This document shows positions 15,441 through 24,238 of a stretch of DNA of 64,000 nucleotides, piece by piece; positions within the stretch are counted from its first letter, which is position 1; each line of letters begins with the position of its first letter. A program made the translations under genes and the position numbers. The DNA is taken from positions 1 to 64,000 of the IMG/VR virus record IMGVR_UViG_3300025030_000076. The stretch is one strand, 5' to 3'. The notes below the pieces were generated by a model. That model saw only the letters and a program-made list of their open reading frames with translations, had not been told where the DNA came from and made no database searches. The stretch is from a virus.

Positions 15441-15942
15441 CGGCGGCCTGTATGTCTTGCGGGATGTCGAGCCACACGGGGCCGGGACGCCCTTCTTTTG
15501 CTATCTCAATCATCCCGTCCAGTACTTCTAATATTCCCGCACTCACGCTCGGCTGATGCGCTATCTTGACTATCGGCCTCACCATTTCTATTGTCGGCCC
15601 CTCCTGTGTCCCGCGTGATCGCATATCATCAAGCGCTAGCCACTTCCGCATGACTTGGCCGCTTATCACCAACAGGGCGATACTGTCTACCCATGCAGCA
15701 AGTACAGGCGTGAGAATATTAGTGACCCCAGGACCCGACGTGACCAACGCCACGCCGAATCCGTGATACTGTGCATACCCGACCGCCGCGTAGCCGCAGC
15801 CCTGCTCATGTAGGCAGCACACGGCGCGCAATCCCGACGCGCCAAGCGCATCCACCAGCGGCCCGGAGCCGCCGCCAGGAAGGTAGAATACAACTTCAGT
15901 TTCTTGTTTCAGCCTTTCCCAAATTATTTGTGATACGTTCAT
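15433..15942 (-). CDS. ThDP-dependent enzyme, N-terminal PYR domain (169 aa)
   Basis: This is the ThDP enzyme N-domain: YLPGGGSGPLVDAL, then LHEQGCGYAAVGYAQ, where the Glu activates the cofactor, then ALVTSGPGVTNILTPVLAAW. It stops just where homologous enzymes enter the central domain. The next gene continues one frame over. The eight-base overlap suggests translational coupling of a split enzyme; an old frameshift or an assembly indel is the alternative. Confidence 0.8.
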   Translation of the reverse strand: MNVSQIIWERLKQETEVVFYLPGGGSGPLVDALGASGLRAVCCLHEQGCGYAAVGYAQYHGFGVALVTSGPGVTNILTPVLAAWVDSIALLVISGQVMRKWLALDDMRSRGTQEGPTIEMVRPIVKIAHQPSVSAGILEVLDGMIEIAKEGRPGPVWLDIPQDIQAADV

Positions 15943-16967
15943 GTTTCAATGATCGGGTTTTCTATACCCGCCTTCCTGATATTTTCGATCAGCCGTTGCC
16001 GCTGTCCCTGCGCCATTATCAGGATCGGCGCGGCGTTGGTAGGTCGTTCCTGTACCGGCTTGCCGTTGTAGGTCTGCCCGCGGTACGCGGGATCGTTATC
16101 AATATAGTCAAGTATATTGAGTTCCACCTGTGCTAGCAGATGCCATGTAATATCTCCCATGCCCCAGACGTTGAGCGGCAAGCCCGCAAGCGTTTTGAGC
16201 CTATCCACGCGGGCGGATATGTTATCCGTGATGTGTTTCGCTGACTCCCGCGCCACGTCCAGCCGCCTGAATTGCAATTGATACGCGGGCGCGTTCTCAA
16301 GTTCGTACTTCCGCACGCCTGCCTGCGTAGGCAGGTCAACCAATTCGAAGCCGTGATGGTATCCCAAATTGAGATAATCCCGCAACGTGAAATGATTTAG
16401 GTGCTTGGTATTGAAGTCCAATATCGGCATCTTCCACTTTTGAAGCAGGCCCGTCGCGTCTGGTCCGTCCATGATGAGCAAGCCATCAGGCGCGAGCGCA
16501 TCGTCTATCCGTTCCATCGTCTTAGGCAAATCGTAGACATGCTCGATGACGTGGGAGGCATAGATAAGGTCACATTGCTGGGGCAGGGGATCGCCTGCAC
16601 CCACGCAGACGGCGTTCGTATATCCCCTGTCCTGCAACATGCCAACGATGATACTTTTGCCATCATCGCCCGCTCCGCCGAAGTCCACGATGACGGCCTC
16701 CCGGTTGCGTTCCAGTTCCGCTATCCGTACCGCGTCCATTTTCAGGCGCTCGATATTGGAGGGGTTGTTGACGCCGTAGCCGTAGTATTTGGTGTAGTAT
16801 TCGTTGAGCATCGCTTGATCAAAATTACCATCTCCGTAAAACATCGAACAGGCGTCACAGGTGTACCAGATAATCTCAGACGGCAGAGGCCAAGAGTCGG
16901 GGATGCGGTAGGGCATACGAAATACTTCGGTGCGGGAGAGATGTTCACAGACGGGGCAAGGCCTCAT
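15939..16967 (-). CDS. sugar C-methyltransferase-like SAM enzyme (342 aa)
   Basis: It begins with a zinc-binding module (MRPCPVCEHL...YTCDACSMFYG), followed by a Rossmann SAM domain (AVIVDFGGAGDDGKS, then YASHVIEHV). A C-terminal half follows with a nucleotide-fold motif, LNVWGMGDITWHLL, and IDNDPAYRGQTYNG. This three-part layout is that of deoxysugar C-methyltransferases (NovU/TylCIII type). It overlaps genes on both sides by four bases. The methyl acceptor is inferred to be a keto-sugar nucleotide. Confidence 0.75.
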   Translation of the reverse strand: MRPCPVCEHLSRTEVFRMPYRIPDSWPLPSEIIWYTCDACSMFYGDGNFDQAMLNEYYTKYYGYGVNNPSNIERLKMDAVRIAELERNREAVIVDFGGAGDDGKSIIVGMLQDRGYTNAVCVGAGDPLPQQCDLIYASHVIEHVYDLPKTMERIDDALAPDGLLIMDGPDATGLLQKWKMPILDFNTKHLNHFTLRDYLNLGYHHGFELVDLPTQAGVRKYELENAPAYQLQFRRLDVARESAKHITDNISARVDRLKTLAGLPLNVWGMGDITWHLLAQVELNILDYIDNDPAYRGQTYNGKPVQERPTNAAPILIMAQGQRQRLIENIRKAGIENPIIET

Positions 16968-17980
16968 ACAACACGCAACCTTTCTGCAAATTCTTCGCGG
17001 TATTCGTCAATATTGTCAACGGCTGGCAAAGCTAAAACATAATCACACGTACCACATGCGCGGTTCTCGCTTCGTTTACCCTCAAGGTGCATCAGGCGAA
17101 AATCCCGTAAACGTTTCCCGTTCCAAATGTCAATAAGGGATTCTGTGTTTACGTTTCCAAGCTGGTGATAATGGGCAAAGTCATCATTACACACGGATAT
17201 ATCGCCATTGCTGTTTACCGTGAGCATGTACATCGTCAACGGGCAGGCAATCTTGTGCGTTCGCGGCGAGCCATCGAAGCTGTTATCCGTACCCAGCCGC
17301 CAGTCTTTCAAATCAGACGTAGACCAGCCGTGTAAACCTTCTATTGCGATGAAGTCGCAGCGATCACTAAAGTCGTCTATGAATTTCTGCTTGTCGGCGT
17401 CGCTAAATCCAACATCAGCTATCTTCGTGCTAATCTGTACGCCGGTATCCCGGCTCCGCTGGTACAGATCAAGCACGTTGGCACGATACTCCTCATAATC
17501 GATCCGCACGCGGGCGATGTCGTAGAAGCCTTGCGCGTGGACGTGTTGGACTGATACGCCAATCATGTCCAGGCCGCAGGTAACGAGGCGGGCGTTGTAG
17601 GAGGGGGAGAGTTTTGATCCATTAGTTTTCAACCAGATGCGTTCAACTGTATCAGCGTCGCGAAGGTATCGCACCATCTCACAGAAACGGGGATGAAGCA
17701 AACTCTCACCATCTTTGTAAACATTGCACTGCCGGATGCGATTAGGGAACGCCCGCAGATCATCCACGACTTTGACCCATAAACCCCAATCCATCAGCGT
17801 GTTCTTTCTGCCTATCTTGCGGAGTAGGTCAGTGTCACCCGTAGGACAATATCGGCAGCGATATTGGCATAAATTTGTCGGCTCCAAAAAGAGCGTCCAG
17901 GGTGTTGATAATGGCACAACGTCTATAAGACGGTCAGTTCTTTTCCCACGCAAATCCTTAGCCTGGATTATCTTAGCCAT
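16964..17980 (-). CDS. radical SAM protein with SPASM-like C-terminus (about 338 aa)
   Basis: The 4Fe-4S motif is CQYRCRYC, preceded by LFLEPTNL. The C-terminal region has CPLTMYMLTVNSNGDISVC followed by GNVNTESLIDIWNGKRLR and CGTC, which resembles SPASM/twitch auxiliary cluster domains. Start MAKIIQAKDLRG (17980) is preferred because it overlaps the upstream gene by ATGGCTAA. It is placed between SDR and methyltransferase genes of the sugar cluster. Its reaction could be epimerisation or dehydration of a sugar, or peptide modification. Confidence 0.75.
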   Translation of the reverse strand: MAKIIQAKDLRGKRTDRLIDVVPLSTPWTLFLEPTNLCQYRCRYCPTGDTDLLRKIGRKNTLMDWGLWVKVVDDLRAFPNRIRQCNVYKDGESLLHPRFCEMVRYLRDADTVERIWLKTNGSKLSPSYNARLVTCGLDMIGVSVQHVHAQGFYDIARVRIDYEEYRANVLDLYQRSRDTGVQISTKIADVGFSDADKQKFIDDFSDRCDFIAIEGLHGWSTSDLKDWRLGTDNSFDGSPRTHKIACPLTMYMLTVNSNGDISVCNDDFAHYHQLGNVNTESLIDIWNGKRLRDFRLMHLEGKRSENRACGTCDYVLALPAVDNIDEYREEFAERLRVV

Positions 17981-18221
17981 CACTCCCGCTTTCTTCATAG
18001 GTGGCAATGTTGCCATTGATGTTATAACGAGCCTGTAGAACATCACCCCTCTTCAATATTGGCCCCCAATCATCCCACCCAATAATGGGGAGTACGTCGC
18101 TCTCGTCTATCAATAAATTTATGTCTTGTGCGAAAGGCACTATCACATAGGCAACGCCTTCTGAAACATCCACCTTTGCGCCGTCAGCGGGGCCGCCAAT
18201 AAGTGAAACCGTTTTAGCCAT
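17973..18221 (-). CDS. small conserved-looking hypothetical (82 aa)
   Basis: Start MAKTVSLIGGPADGAKVDVS (18221) overlaps the SDR stop by ATGGCTAA, implying coupled translation. It has a Gly-rich loop and short beta strands, and a near C-terminal ARYNINGNIATYEE. Proteins with this LIGGPADG opening are common small phage proteins of unknown role. Confidence 0.6.
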   Translation of the reverse strand: MAKTVSLIGGPADGAKVDVSEGVAYVIVPFAQDINLLIDESDVLPIIGWDDWGPILKRGDVLQARYNINGNIATYEESGSDG

Positions 18222-18903
18222 TCTTCGCCAGCCATCCCCCATCAATCACGATGGTTTGACCGTACACAAACTCACTTTGAATTAAGTACATCAGCGCCCC
18301 AGCGATCTCCTCCGGCCTTCCGAATCTGCCCGCGGGCGTTATGCTTTCCAGCAGTTCCCGCCTCTGCAAATCAATGTACTCCGCCGTCATCTGCGTATCC
18401 ATGAGACCGGGCGCGATTGCATTAACTCTTATCAGCGGTGCAAGCTCTATTGCCATCGCCCGCGTGAGGCCGAGCAGACCATGTTTCGCGGCGACATAGC
18501 CGGATATGTTGCGCGCTCCCTGGAAGGCGGACGTGGACAGGATATTGATGATGTGTCCGCCGCCGTGGGTAAGCATGTGCCGGGCGGCCTGCTGGGATAG
18601 GTCAAATGGGGCGGTGAGAATCAGATCGAGTTGATATTGCCACTCAGACAGCCAGTAAGCCGTCACAGGTGCATGATGTTGATAGCCCGCGTTATTGACG
18701 AGAATATCCAGCCCGCCTAGTTCTCTCTCGACCTTATCAACGATGTGTTCCCGATCTTGTTCATTCGATAAGTCCGCTTTGATGAACATGTCACAATCCG
18801 CCCTTGTCCTTGCCACAACCGCGACGGTATGCCCCGCGTCCTTCAGCGCACAGACACACGCCGCGCCGATGCCGCGTGAGCCGCCGGTGACAAGGGCAAT
18901 CAC
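18214..18903 (-). CDS. FabG-like short-chain dehydrogenase (229 aa)
   Basis: It has a complete classical SDR: TGGSRGIGAA cofactor loop, LVNNAGY, catalytic Ser in ILSTSAFQG and YVAAK as the Tyr-Lys pair, and a C-terminal VYGQTIVIDGGWL. It opens the sugar/auxiliary cluster. In this context it may reduce a keto group on a nucleotide sugar, though fatty-acid-type substrates cannot be excluded. Confidence 0.85.
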   Translation of the reverse strand: MIALVTGGSRGIGAACVCALKDAGHTVAVVARTRADCDMFIKADLSNEQDREHIVDKVERELGGLDILVNNAGYQHHAPVTAYWLSEWQYQLDLILTAPFDLSQQAARHMLTHGGGHIINILSTSAFQGARNISGYVAAKHGLLGLTRAMAIELAPLIRVNAIAPGLMDTQMTAEYIDLQRRELLESITPAGRFGRPEEIAGALMYLIQSEFVYGQTIVIDGGWLAKNG

Positions 18904-19136
18904 TCGTCCGTGCTTTCTAGCAGTTCCAGCCGCTCGGCGGGTAGTTCGATGTCATAGAAACTTGGAACATATACGCTTACTATTCCTTTACGCCCCGTTC
19001 TGAGTGTTCCACATCTTGAACACCAGTAAACAGAAGCAAAGATTTTATCCATAGTGTTTCCACAGTGACGACATTTGAAAACCAGGTTCATATTCAGGTC
19101 AATATCATTTCGGGCTATATCATTTCGGGCTATCAT
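18900..19136 (-). CDS. small zinc-ribbon protein (78 aa)
   Basis: Start MIARNDIARNDIDLNMNLVF (19136) follows AGAAAGG. FKCRHCGN and WCSRCGTL form a zinc ribbon, then an acidic tail. A four-base overlap joins it to the SDR. Function is unknown. Confidence 0.65.
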   Translation of the reverse strand: MIARNDIARNDIDLNMNLVFKCRHCGNTMDKIFASVYWCSRCGTLRTGRKGIVSVYVPSFYDIELPAERLELLESTDE

Positions 19137-19191
19137 CTTTTTCCTTTCTACTCGATTCAATTATAGTCCGCATGTTCGAATTTTAAAAGTC

Positions 19192-19887
19192 TCAAATCGT
19201 AAACTCGTTTCCATCTTTGTCTGTTATCGAGCAATCGCAGTTATATCCGTTGCAATCCATACCTGCCCCCGGCTTGCGTGGGATGTAATTATTGTCAATG
19301 AGCCAGCTTATTCGATGCCTCTTACCGTCCAGGCTGATGCACGTGGCGCAATGCTTCTCGGTTGCGCCCAAATGCCATGTTACCAACTGGTTTCTTGACC
19401 CGCGCAACACCGCCTCATTATAGAAACCATCAAGACCACTTGCCCATCCATTCGCTCTCCCCAGCGCCTCCGCTGTGGCGTTTACGCCTGCCTGTGCAGA
19501 CAGGTCGCCTTTCCGTAGCTCCCGCAGATTCTCAAAGAGTTGATCCACGAAACTAAGCTGCGCGTCCAGTTCCGCCCGCGCCCAAGCAGCCGTCTCCGCG
19601 TCAAGCGGCAATTCCGCACCAGCGTCTGTATAGCCCACGTCCGCCGTCTCGACATATGCCTTCGAGATAGCCGCAGCCATCAACGCCTTGTATATCGTGA
19701 TGTAGCCTGAGCCGGTTAGATAATCGTATATCGCATCGTGGATCTCGCCGCTCATCTCGGCGCGGATAGAGGTGTAATCGCCGGATGCTTTCAGCGCCGC
19801 GAGTGTGGCTACGGAGAGGTGCGGGAGGACTTCCGGCACTAGCCGCACAGCCGCACGCAGGGAGGCGAGTAGGATGGTTTTATTCAT
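19192..19887 (-). CDS. minor head protein, Mu F / SPP1 gp7-like (231 aa)
   Basis: An N-terminal helical half ends in a C-terminal domain with VTWHLGATEKHCATCISLDG and a later PGAGMDCNGYNCDC. The TEKHCATC...GxxCNC spacing is that of phage head-morphogenesis proteins. It lies after portal-proximal genes and before the auxiliary cluster. It is shorter than typical members because the N-terminal part is reduced. Confidence 0.65.
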   Translation of the reverse strand: MNKTILLASLRAAVRLVPEVLPHLSVATLAALKASGDYTSIRAEMSGEIHDAIYDYLTGSGYITIYKALMAAAISKAYVETADVGYTDAGAELPLDAETAAWARAELDAQLSFVDQLFENLRELRKGDLSAQAGVNATAEALGRANGWASGLDGFYNEAVLRGSRNQLVTWHLGATEKHCATCISLDGKRHRISWLIDNNYIPRKPGAGMDCNGYNCDCSITDKDGNEFTI

Positions 19888-20065
19888 CCATCACCTCAAG
19901 GACGTACCAGGCGAGTAATTCGTCCTCATCGTCTATCTCCGGCGGACGGCGGCGCACAGGCGCGTGCATGAGAAGCCAGCCAGCATTATCCGCCGCTGCT
20001 TCCGCCCCGTTGTAGGGGATTGCCGCGTCGTAGTTGATAGCGTCATCGTAGTCGGTGATCGCCAT
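19880..20065 (-). CDS. small acidic hypothetical (61 aa)
   Basis: The protein begins MAITDYDDAINYDAAIPYNG and has an acidic IDDEDELLAWYVLEVMDE end. It overlaps both neighbours. No family is recognised; it is a likely virion-operon accessory. Confidence 0.55.
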   Translation of the reverse strand: MAITDYDDAINYDAAIPYNGAEAAADNAGWLLMHAPVRRRPPEIDDEDELLAWYVLEVMDE

Positions 20066-20271
20066 TATCCCTCAGGCTTCGGCAGCGGCACGACGCCGGA
20101 GGCGATGACCAGCCGGTAGTCGCCTGTATCCTGGCTCTGCTTCCAGCGCGGCTCAAATGCGATGTTGAAGCCGGTACGCTGACAGAGTTCGCGATATTCT
20201 TTCGCGAACTCCTCAGCCGTGTACTTGTGCGGCGTCACCGCCGGGGCGGGGGTGGTGTTTCCTTTTGCCAT
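20065..20271 (-). CDS. small hypothetical (68 aa)
   Basis: The protein is basic to neutral with HKYTAEEFAKEYRELCQRTG and a beta-like FEPRWKQSQDTGDYRLVI. It shares one base with the next gene. Function is unknown. Confidence 0.55.
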   Translation of the reverse strand: MAKGNTTPAPAVTPHKYTAEEFAKEYRELCQRTGFNIAFEPRWKQSQDTGDYRLVIASGVVPLPKPEG

Positions 20272-20282
20272 TATCTACCTTT

Positions 20283-20591
20283 CTACAAACTAAAACTGGA
20301 GCGCATCCGGTCAATGTTTGCGCGTGTATTTGCGTCTGCTGCGATTGCGCTGCCATTCATCAGATTGTTGTATTTCGCGGCGGTCGTGAAAAATGCGAGT
20401 GCCTCCGCCACTGTGAACCCTGCTTCTGCGGGAATGTCAGCAGAAACAATTGGGTCTGCTCCACCTGCGTTCCAGCCCTGATTGACCAGGACCGACCCCG
20501 CATCTTTGATTGCCGCGTCAAGGATCGCCATCATGTTCGCGATGTTCTGTGCCCGCTGAAGAAACGTATATTTTTGTGCTGAATCTGCCAT
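20283..20591 (-). CDS. helical hypothetical virion-operon protein (102 aa)
   Basis: The protein is Ala-rich and helical: MADSAQKYTFLQRAQNIANM, then FTVAEALAFFTTAAKYNNLMNG. It lies just after the 549-aa fibre-like gene, and may be a fibre-associated or head accessory protein. Not recognised. Confidence 0.55.
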   Translation of the reverse strand: MADSAQKYTFLQRAQNIANMMAILDAAIKDAGSVLVNQGWNAGGADPIVSADIPAEAGFTVAEALAFFTTAAKYNNLMNGSAIAADANTRANIDRMRSSFSL

Positions 20592-20602
20592 GTCAAAACT
20601 CC

Positions 20603-22252
20603 TTATGCAAATAGATTTACGCCCGTTGCAGAACCGAGTCTTGCTTCCAATTCCGCTACTCGTGTTTGCAAGTTGGCGATAACTGATAGAACCGTGTTGC
20701 CCTCATCCTGGGTAACGAACCCATAAGGCGCAACATTGGTCAAGTTCTGGATTGCGTAATCCGGCGTCGGGGCTGTGAACGTGATGGTCGTCAGTTGTGT
20801 AGTGAGTGCCGCACCGCGCACAACCGTGGTCCCGCCGTAAAATGCCAGCCGCGCCGCCGTCCCGCTGGCTTCTATCTCCATCCCCAAGCGCGCCGCCGTG
20901 TCGTAGGCTGAGAGAGACAGTTTGGCTTTGCGTGTGGCGTTGGTTGCATCAATCCATGAGGTTGAGATAATTCCTTGAGGCTGGGAAGTGTTGTTGGTGG
21001 CTGTCTCTGCATACCATGACAGCCCAACACCAAACCCTGCCGAACCACCTGTTGATGCCGTTGAAACAATTGCCTGTATTCGTTCAACTTCTAGTACCGC
21101 GTTTGTCGTTGTGGTCGAATCGATAATATGCAATTTTGCAGAAGCAGAAGTACTACCAATCCCAACGCTCCCGGCAATTATCATACCGCTTGCTGGAGCA
21201 GCAGCAGATCGATAAGATGCATCCGAACCTATGGATACCCCTCCACCAATATATAACTGCGAACCTGGCTGAGTTGCAGAAATGCTTGAGTCGCCAATAA
21301 CAACTTTTGAGCCGCCAGTTTTGCCAAGATTCAAAGCTCCATACGCTAAGTTGTCGCCCCTCACAACGTCCCATAATGGCGCTCCAGTTGAGATTACTAA
21401 TCTGTTAAAATATCCAGTGGACAATCCCAAATAATCAACATCTCCAAACCATAACTGCTTATTAGCTAGGGCGTTATATCCCAATGCCACAACACAACCA
21501 GTCCCGGTGTCCACACCCCCAATAGACATACCTGTGAAAATAAATCCGTCCGTCGTTGCTTTTTGTGTGAGCGTAAGACTGGTTGTTGGTACGCCATTGA
21601 TACCAACTCTTGCGTTTGTAGTGTCCACAATAAAGACATTATCTTTTACCCCATCCTGCTCCGCTAGCAAGGCCAAAGTAGAATTAACATTTATTTTTTG
21701 AATGGCGGTAAACACATTCGCCGTCGCCAGCAGCGCCGCCGTCCCTGTCGCCGGAACAGTCAGCGTGAAGCCTCCCAGCGCAACCGTTCCCCCGCCTGTG
21801 ATGGTTGTATTCGATGCGTTGGTTATCGTGCCTGTGTTCGCGACACCAGTCCCGCCGTTGGCTGCCGAGAGGGGCAGGGTAAGCGCGGCCTGTCCGCCAA
21901 TCGTAGCCAGAACCGCCGTCCCGTTTGCATCGTCCAAGATCGTGCGTGCGAAGGCAGACAGCCCCGTTTCTGCCCACGTATCCAGCGCCGTTGTATAAAG
22001 CATCTTGTCGGCGGCTGTGCCGAGCAGGGCGATGCTGGTCAGGGTTGCGTCAAGCGGCTGTCTGTTGGCGACCTTGTAATCCAACGACGCCGTGACCGCC
22101 GAGCTATCTACCCCGACCTTCGCTTCAAGCGCCTCCACCGCGTCGTTGATGCTGGCGTGCTGGGTCGAGTGTAGGACGGCGGGCGTAGAGAGATTGTCCG
22201 CCGGGGTCGGGTTGGTAAAGTCATCGAGTGTTGTTGGGAATGTGGTCGGCAT
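20603..22252 (-). CDS. head-fibre or spike-like protein (549 aa)
   Basis: Long Thr/Ala/Gly/Ser-rich beta sequence with repeated short strands fits a trimeric fibre. The N-terminus has STQHASINDAVEALEAKVG, a coiled-coil start often seen in phage appendages. The C-terminus ends in a heptad, VIANLQTRVAELEARLG. The position directly after the portal, among head genes, suggests a head-attached appendage rather than a tail fibre; that is inference. Confidence 0.6.
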   Translation of the reverse strand: MPTTFPTTLDDFTNPTPADNLSTPAVLHSTQHASINDAVEALEAKVGVDSSAVTASLDYKVANRQPLDATLTSIALLGTAADKMLYTTALDTWAETGLSAFARTILDDANGTAVLATIGGQAALTLPLSAANGGTGVANTGTITNASNTTITGGGTVALGGFTLTVPATGTAALLATANVFTAIQKINVNSTLALLAEQDGVKDNVFIVDTTNARVGINGVPTTSLTLTQKATTDGFIFTGMSIGGVDTGTGCVVALGYNALANKQLWFGDVDYLGLSTGYFNRLVISTGAPLWDVVRGDNLAYGALNLGKTGGSKVVIGDSSISATQPGSQLYIGGGVSIGSDASYRSAAAPASGMIIAGSVGIGSTSASAKLHIIDSTTTTNAVLEVERIQAIVSTASTGGSAGFGVGLSWYAETATNNTSQPQGIISTSWIDATNATRKAKLSLSAYDTAARLGMEIEASGTAARLAFYGGTTVVRGAALTTQLTTITFTAPTPDYAIQNLTNVAPYGFVTQDEGNTVLSVIANLQTRVAELEARLGSATGVNLFA

Positions 22253-24229
22253 TTACTTACTCTCTATCTCTGTGATCTTGCCGTCCGCACCGCGCTTGAT
22301 GGTCGCCTTTCGCGGCTTCCGCTCCTCTTTCTGGATAACAACATCGGACGGCTGGACCGTGATATTATTCTCTACCGGAGTTGGCTGGACCGTGTTAGTC
22401 ACACTTACTGCCACCTCCGACGGATGGATGACGGGCGCAAATGCTACCTCCGACGGATGGATGATTGGCGCGAATGTCACGTTCGGCGGGGGTAGGGGAT
22501 TCGCAACCGCCTGCTTCATTGCCGCCAGATTTTCCGTCATTGCCTTGACCGCTGCAATCGTTTCTTTGCTGGTCATATCCACGTTAGCAGGATTTGTAAT
22601 GTTGATAATCATTTCATCTCTCCCATGTGCGACTGTCGGCTCCACATTCGCGGCGACAATCGCCCGCTCGATGGTCAGCGCCAGCGCCTTGATCGCTTCG
22701 GTATTATCGGGTACAGGCTGATACACCGGCGCGGGCGTGGTCGTCTCGCCGATTACAAATGCCGCCGCAATATCTCCCTCATTCTTTGCGTCCGCCAGTC
22801 TGAGGCGGATCGGAGCGGCAATGGTCTCGCGCAAGTGTTTGCACTCCCAATCCACCGCCGTGCCTTTGCCTTTCGCGTGCCACTGCCGCGCCCGGTCGTA
22901 CCATAACGCCAAATCCTTGATTTCATCGGCGGTAAGGTCAAAAGACTTCTTCGGCTCCTGCTCCTCTTCCGACTCCGCCACGACCGGCTCGCCTTGCTCC
23001 GCGACCGGCGGCTTCGTCTGCTCCGCCACGTTTTGCCGCGCTTCCTCTTTCGCCGAGATAAGTTTCTCCAATTGCTCCTGTTGTGCCTTGTCAAGATCGT
23101 AGCCGAGTATTGACATCCCCAACTGCGCCACCTCCGGGTTATCTGCAATGGAAGATACAAGAGAGCCGAGCGACTCTGCCCGTTTACTTTCATCCTCCTG
23201 GAATATCTCAAGCGCCTCCAGGTTGAAGCGCATCTTGTAGCCGTAGGGCTTGAATAACTGGTCGGTGAATGTTTCCTCAATTGTCTGCTTGATGCCGACA
23301 AAGCGGGAGGCGGTGTACCACTGTTTACGCAGCGCGTCGAATTCGCTGGCGAAGGCGTTGTCGGACATGAACAGGGCGGTCGGGATGCCGAAACTATCCG
23401 AGACAGATTCCTTTGCGTCCCGGCGCAGTTCGATATATGATTGCTTGAGTTCATCCATCCCAGCGCCGACGCGGATAAGAGATAGCGCATCCGCGTTGAC
23501 GATCTTTGCCAGCACGTTGAAGCCACCGCGCAACAAGCGGTCGAAGAAGCCCTCCGCCTTTTCCCGCTCCCCCTGGTTCACCATCCCTTTCGCGCCGAGC
23601 AGGGTTATCGGAACGAAACCACGCTCGCCATACATCCGCATGGTGTTTTTCATGTTCCAGATGACCTGCGCGTCCAACGTTGCATTGCCGAGCGGGTGAT
23701 TTTCGGCGGGACCAATCTCCACATCGCTATCTGGCAGCCAGAAATAAATGATCTTGTTCGGATATACCTTCTCCGCCTTGCCCCGTTGCGCCGTACGCTC
23801 GAACCACTGCAAGCCGTTTATGTCGATATAGGGCTGGATCGTTCCCGGCGCACAGTATTGCAAGTTAACGATCATTTTGGTGGTGCGCCATGGAATGAGA
23901 TACGCCGCGCCGCCGCATAGTGATGAGGCGATCAGGTAGATGATCTTCTGCGGGTTCGGCAGCCCGCCCAGGTTGTTTTTCCAGTTCGCCGACGTATCGA
24001 AAATATCGTCGTTCTTATCGAGTATGTCGAACGGCAGGGACGAGATCGCCACGGCGGTCATATCTACCGCGTGTGCCAGGTCAGGGACAAACTTTTTTAG
24101 CGACGTGACGTTACCCGTCTGCCCAGTCCTGGACGCCTCAAGGAACCCCTCAATGCCTCCCCAGGGAGAAAAATCAAATCCAGATTTATAGGGGTTTGGA
24201 CTTGCAAAAATGAATGGTGAATTCGTCAT
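22253..24229 (-). CDS. HK97-family portal protein with extended C-terminus (658 aa)
   Basis: The core (to about residue 380) has portal features such as IIYFWLPDSDVEIGPAENHP, DELKQSYIELRRDAKESVSD and SFGIPTALFMSDNAFA. The extra 270 residues are acidic and Pro/Glu-rich with two 11-residue repeats (ending HPSEVA), encoded by a 33-bp tandem repeat at 22411-22476. The long tail may reach into the capsid. It follows the large terminase as expected. Confidence 0.85.
   Translation of the reverse strand: MTNSPFIFASPNPYKSGFDFSPWGGIEGFLEASRTGQTGNVTSLKKFVPDLAHAVDMTAVAISSLPFDILDKNDDIFDTSANWKNNLGGLPNPQKIIYLIASSLCGGAAYLIPWRTTKMIVNLQYCAPGTIQPYIDINGLQWFERTAQRGKAEKVYPNKIIYFWLPDSDVEIGPAENHPLGNATLDAQVIWNMKNTMRMYGERGFVPITLLGAKGMVNQGEREKAEGFFDRLLRGGFNVLAKIVNADALSLIRVGAGMDELKQSYIELRRDAKESVSDSFGIPTALFMSDNAFASEFDALRKQWYTASRFVGIKQTIEETFTDQLFKPYGYKMRFNLEALEIFQEDESKRAESLGSLVSSIADNPEVAQLGMSILGYDLDKAQQEQLEKLISAKEEARQNVAEQTKPPVAEQGEPVVAESEEEQEPKKSFDLTADEIKDLALWYDRARQWHAKGKGTAVDWECKHLRETIAAPIRLRLADAKNEGDIAAAFVIGETTTPAPVYQPVPDNTEAIKALALTIERAIVAANVEPTVAHGRDEMIINITNPANVDMTSKETIAAVKAMTENLAAMKQAVANPLPPPNVTFAPIIHPSEVAFAPVIHPSEVAVSVTNTVQPTPVENNITVQPSDVVIQKEERKPRKATIKRGADGKITEIESK
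22411..22476. repeat. 33-bp tandem repeat in portal C-terminus
   Basis: There are two units, 22411-22443 and 22444-22476, sharing ACCTCCGACGGATGGATGA. They encode tandem FAPxIHPSEVA. Confidence 0.75.
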
Positions 24230-24238
24230 TTGTCCTCT

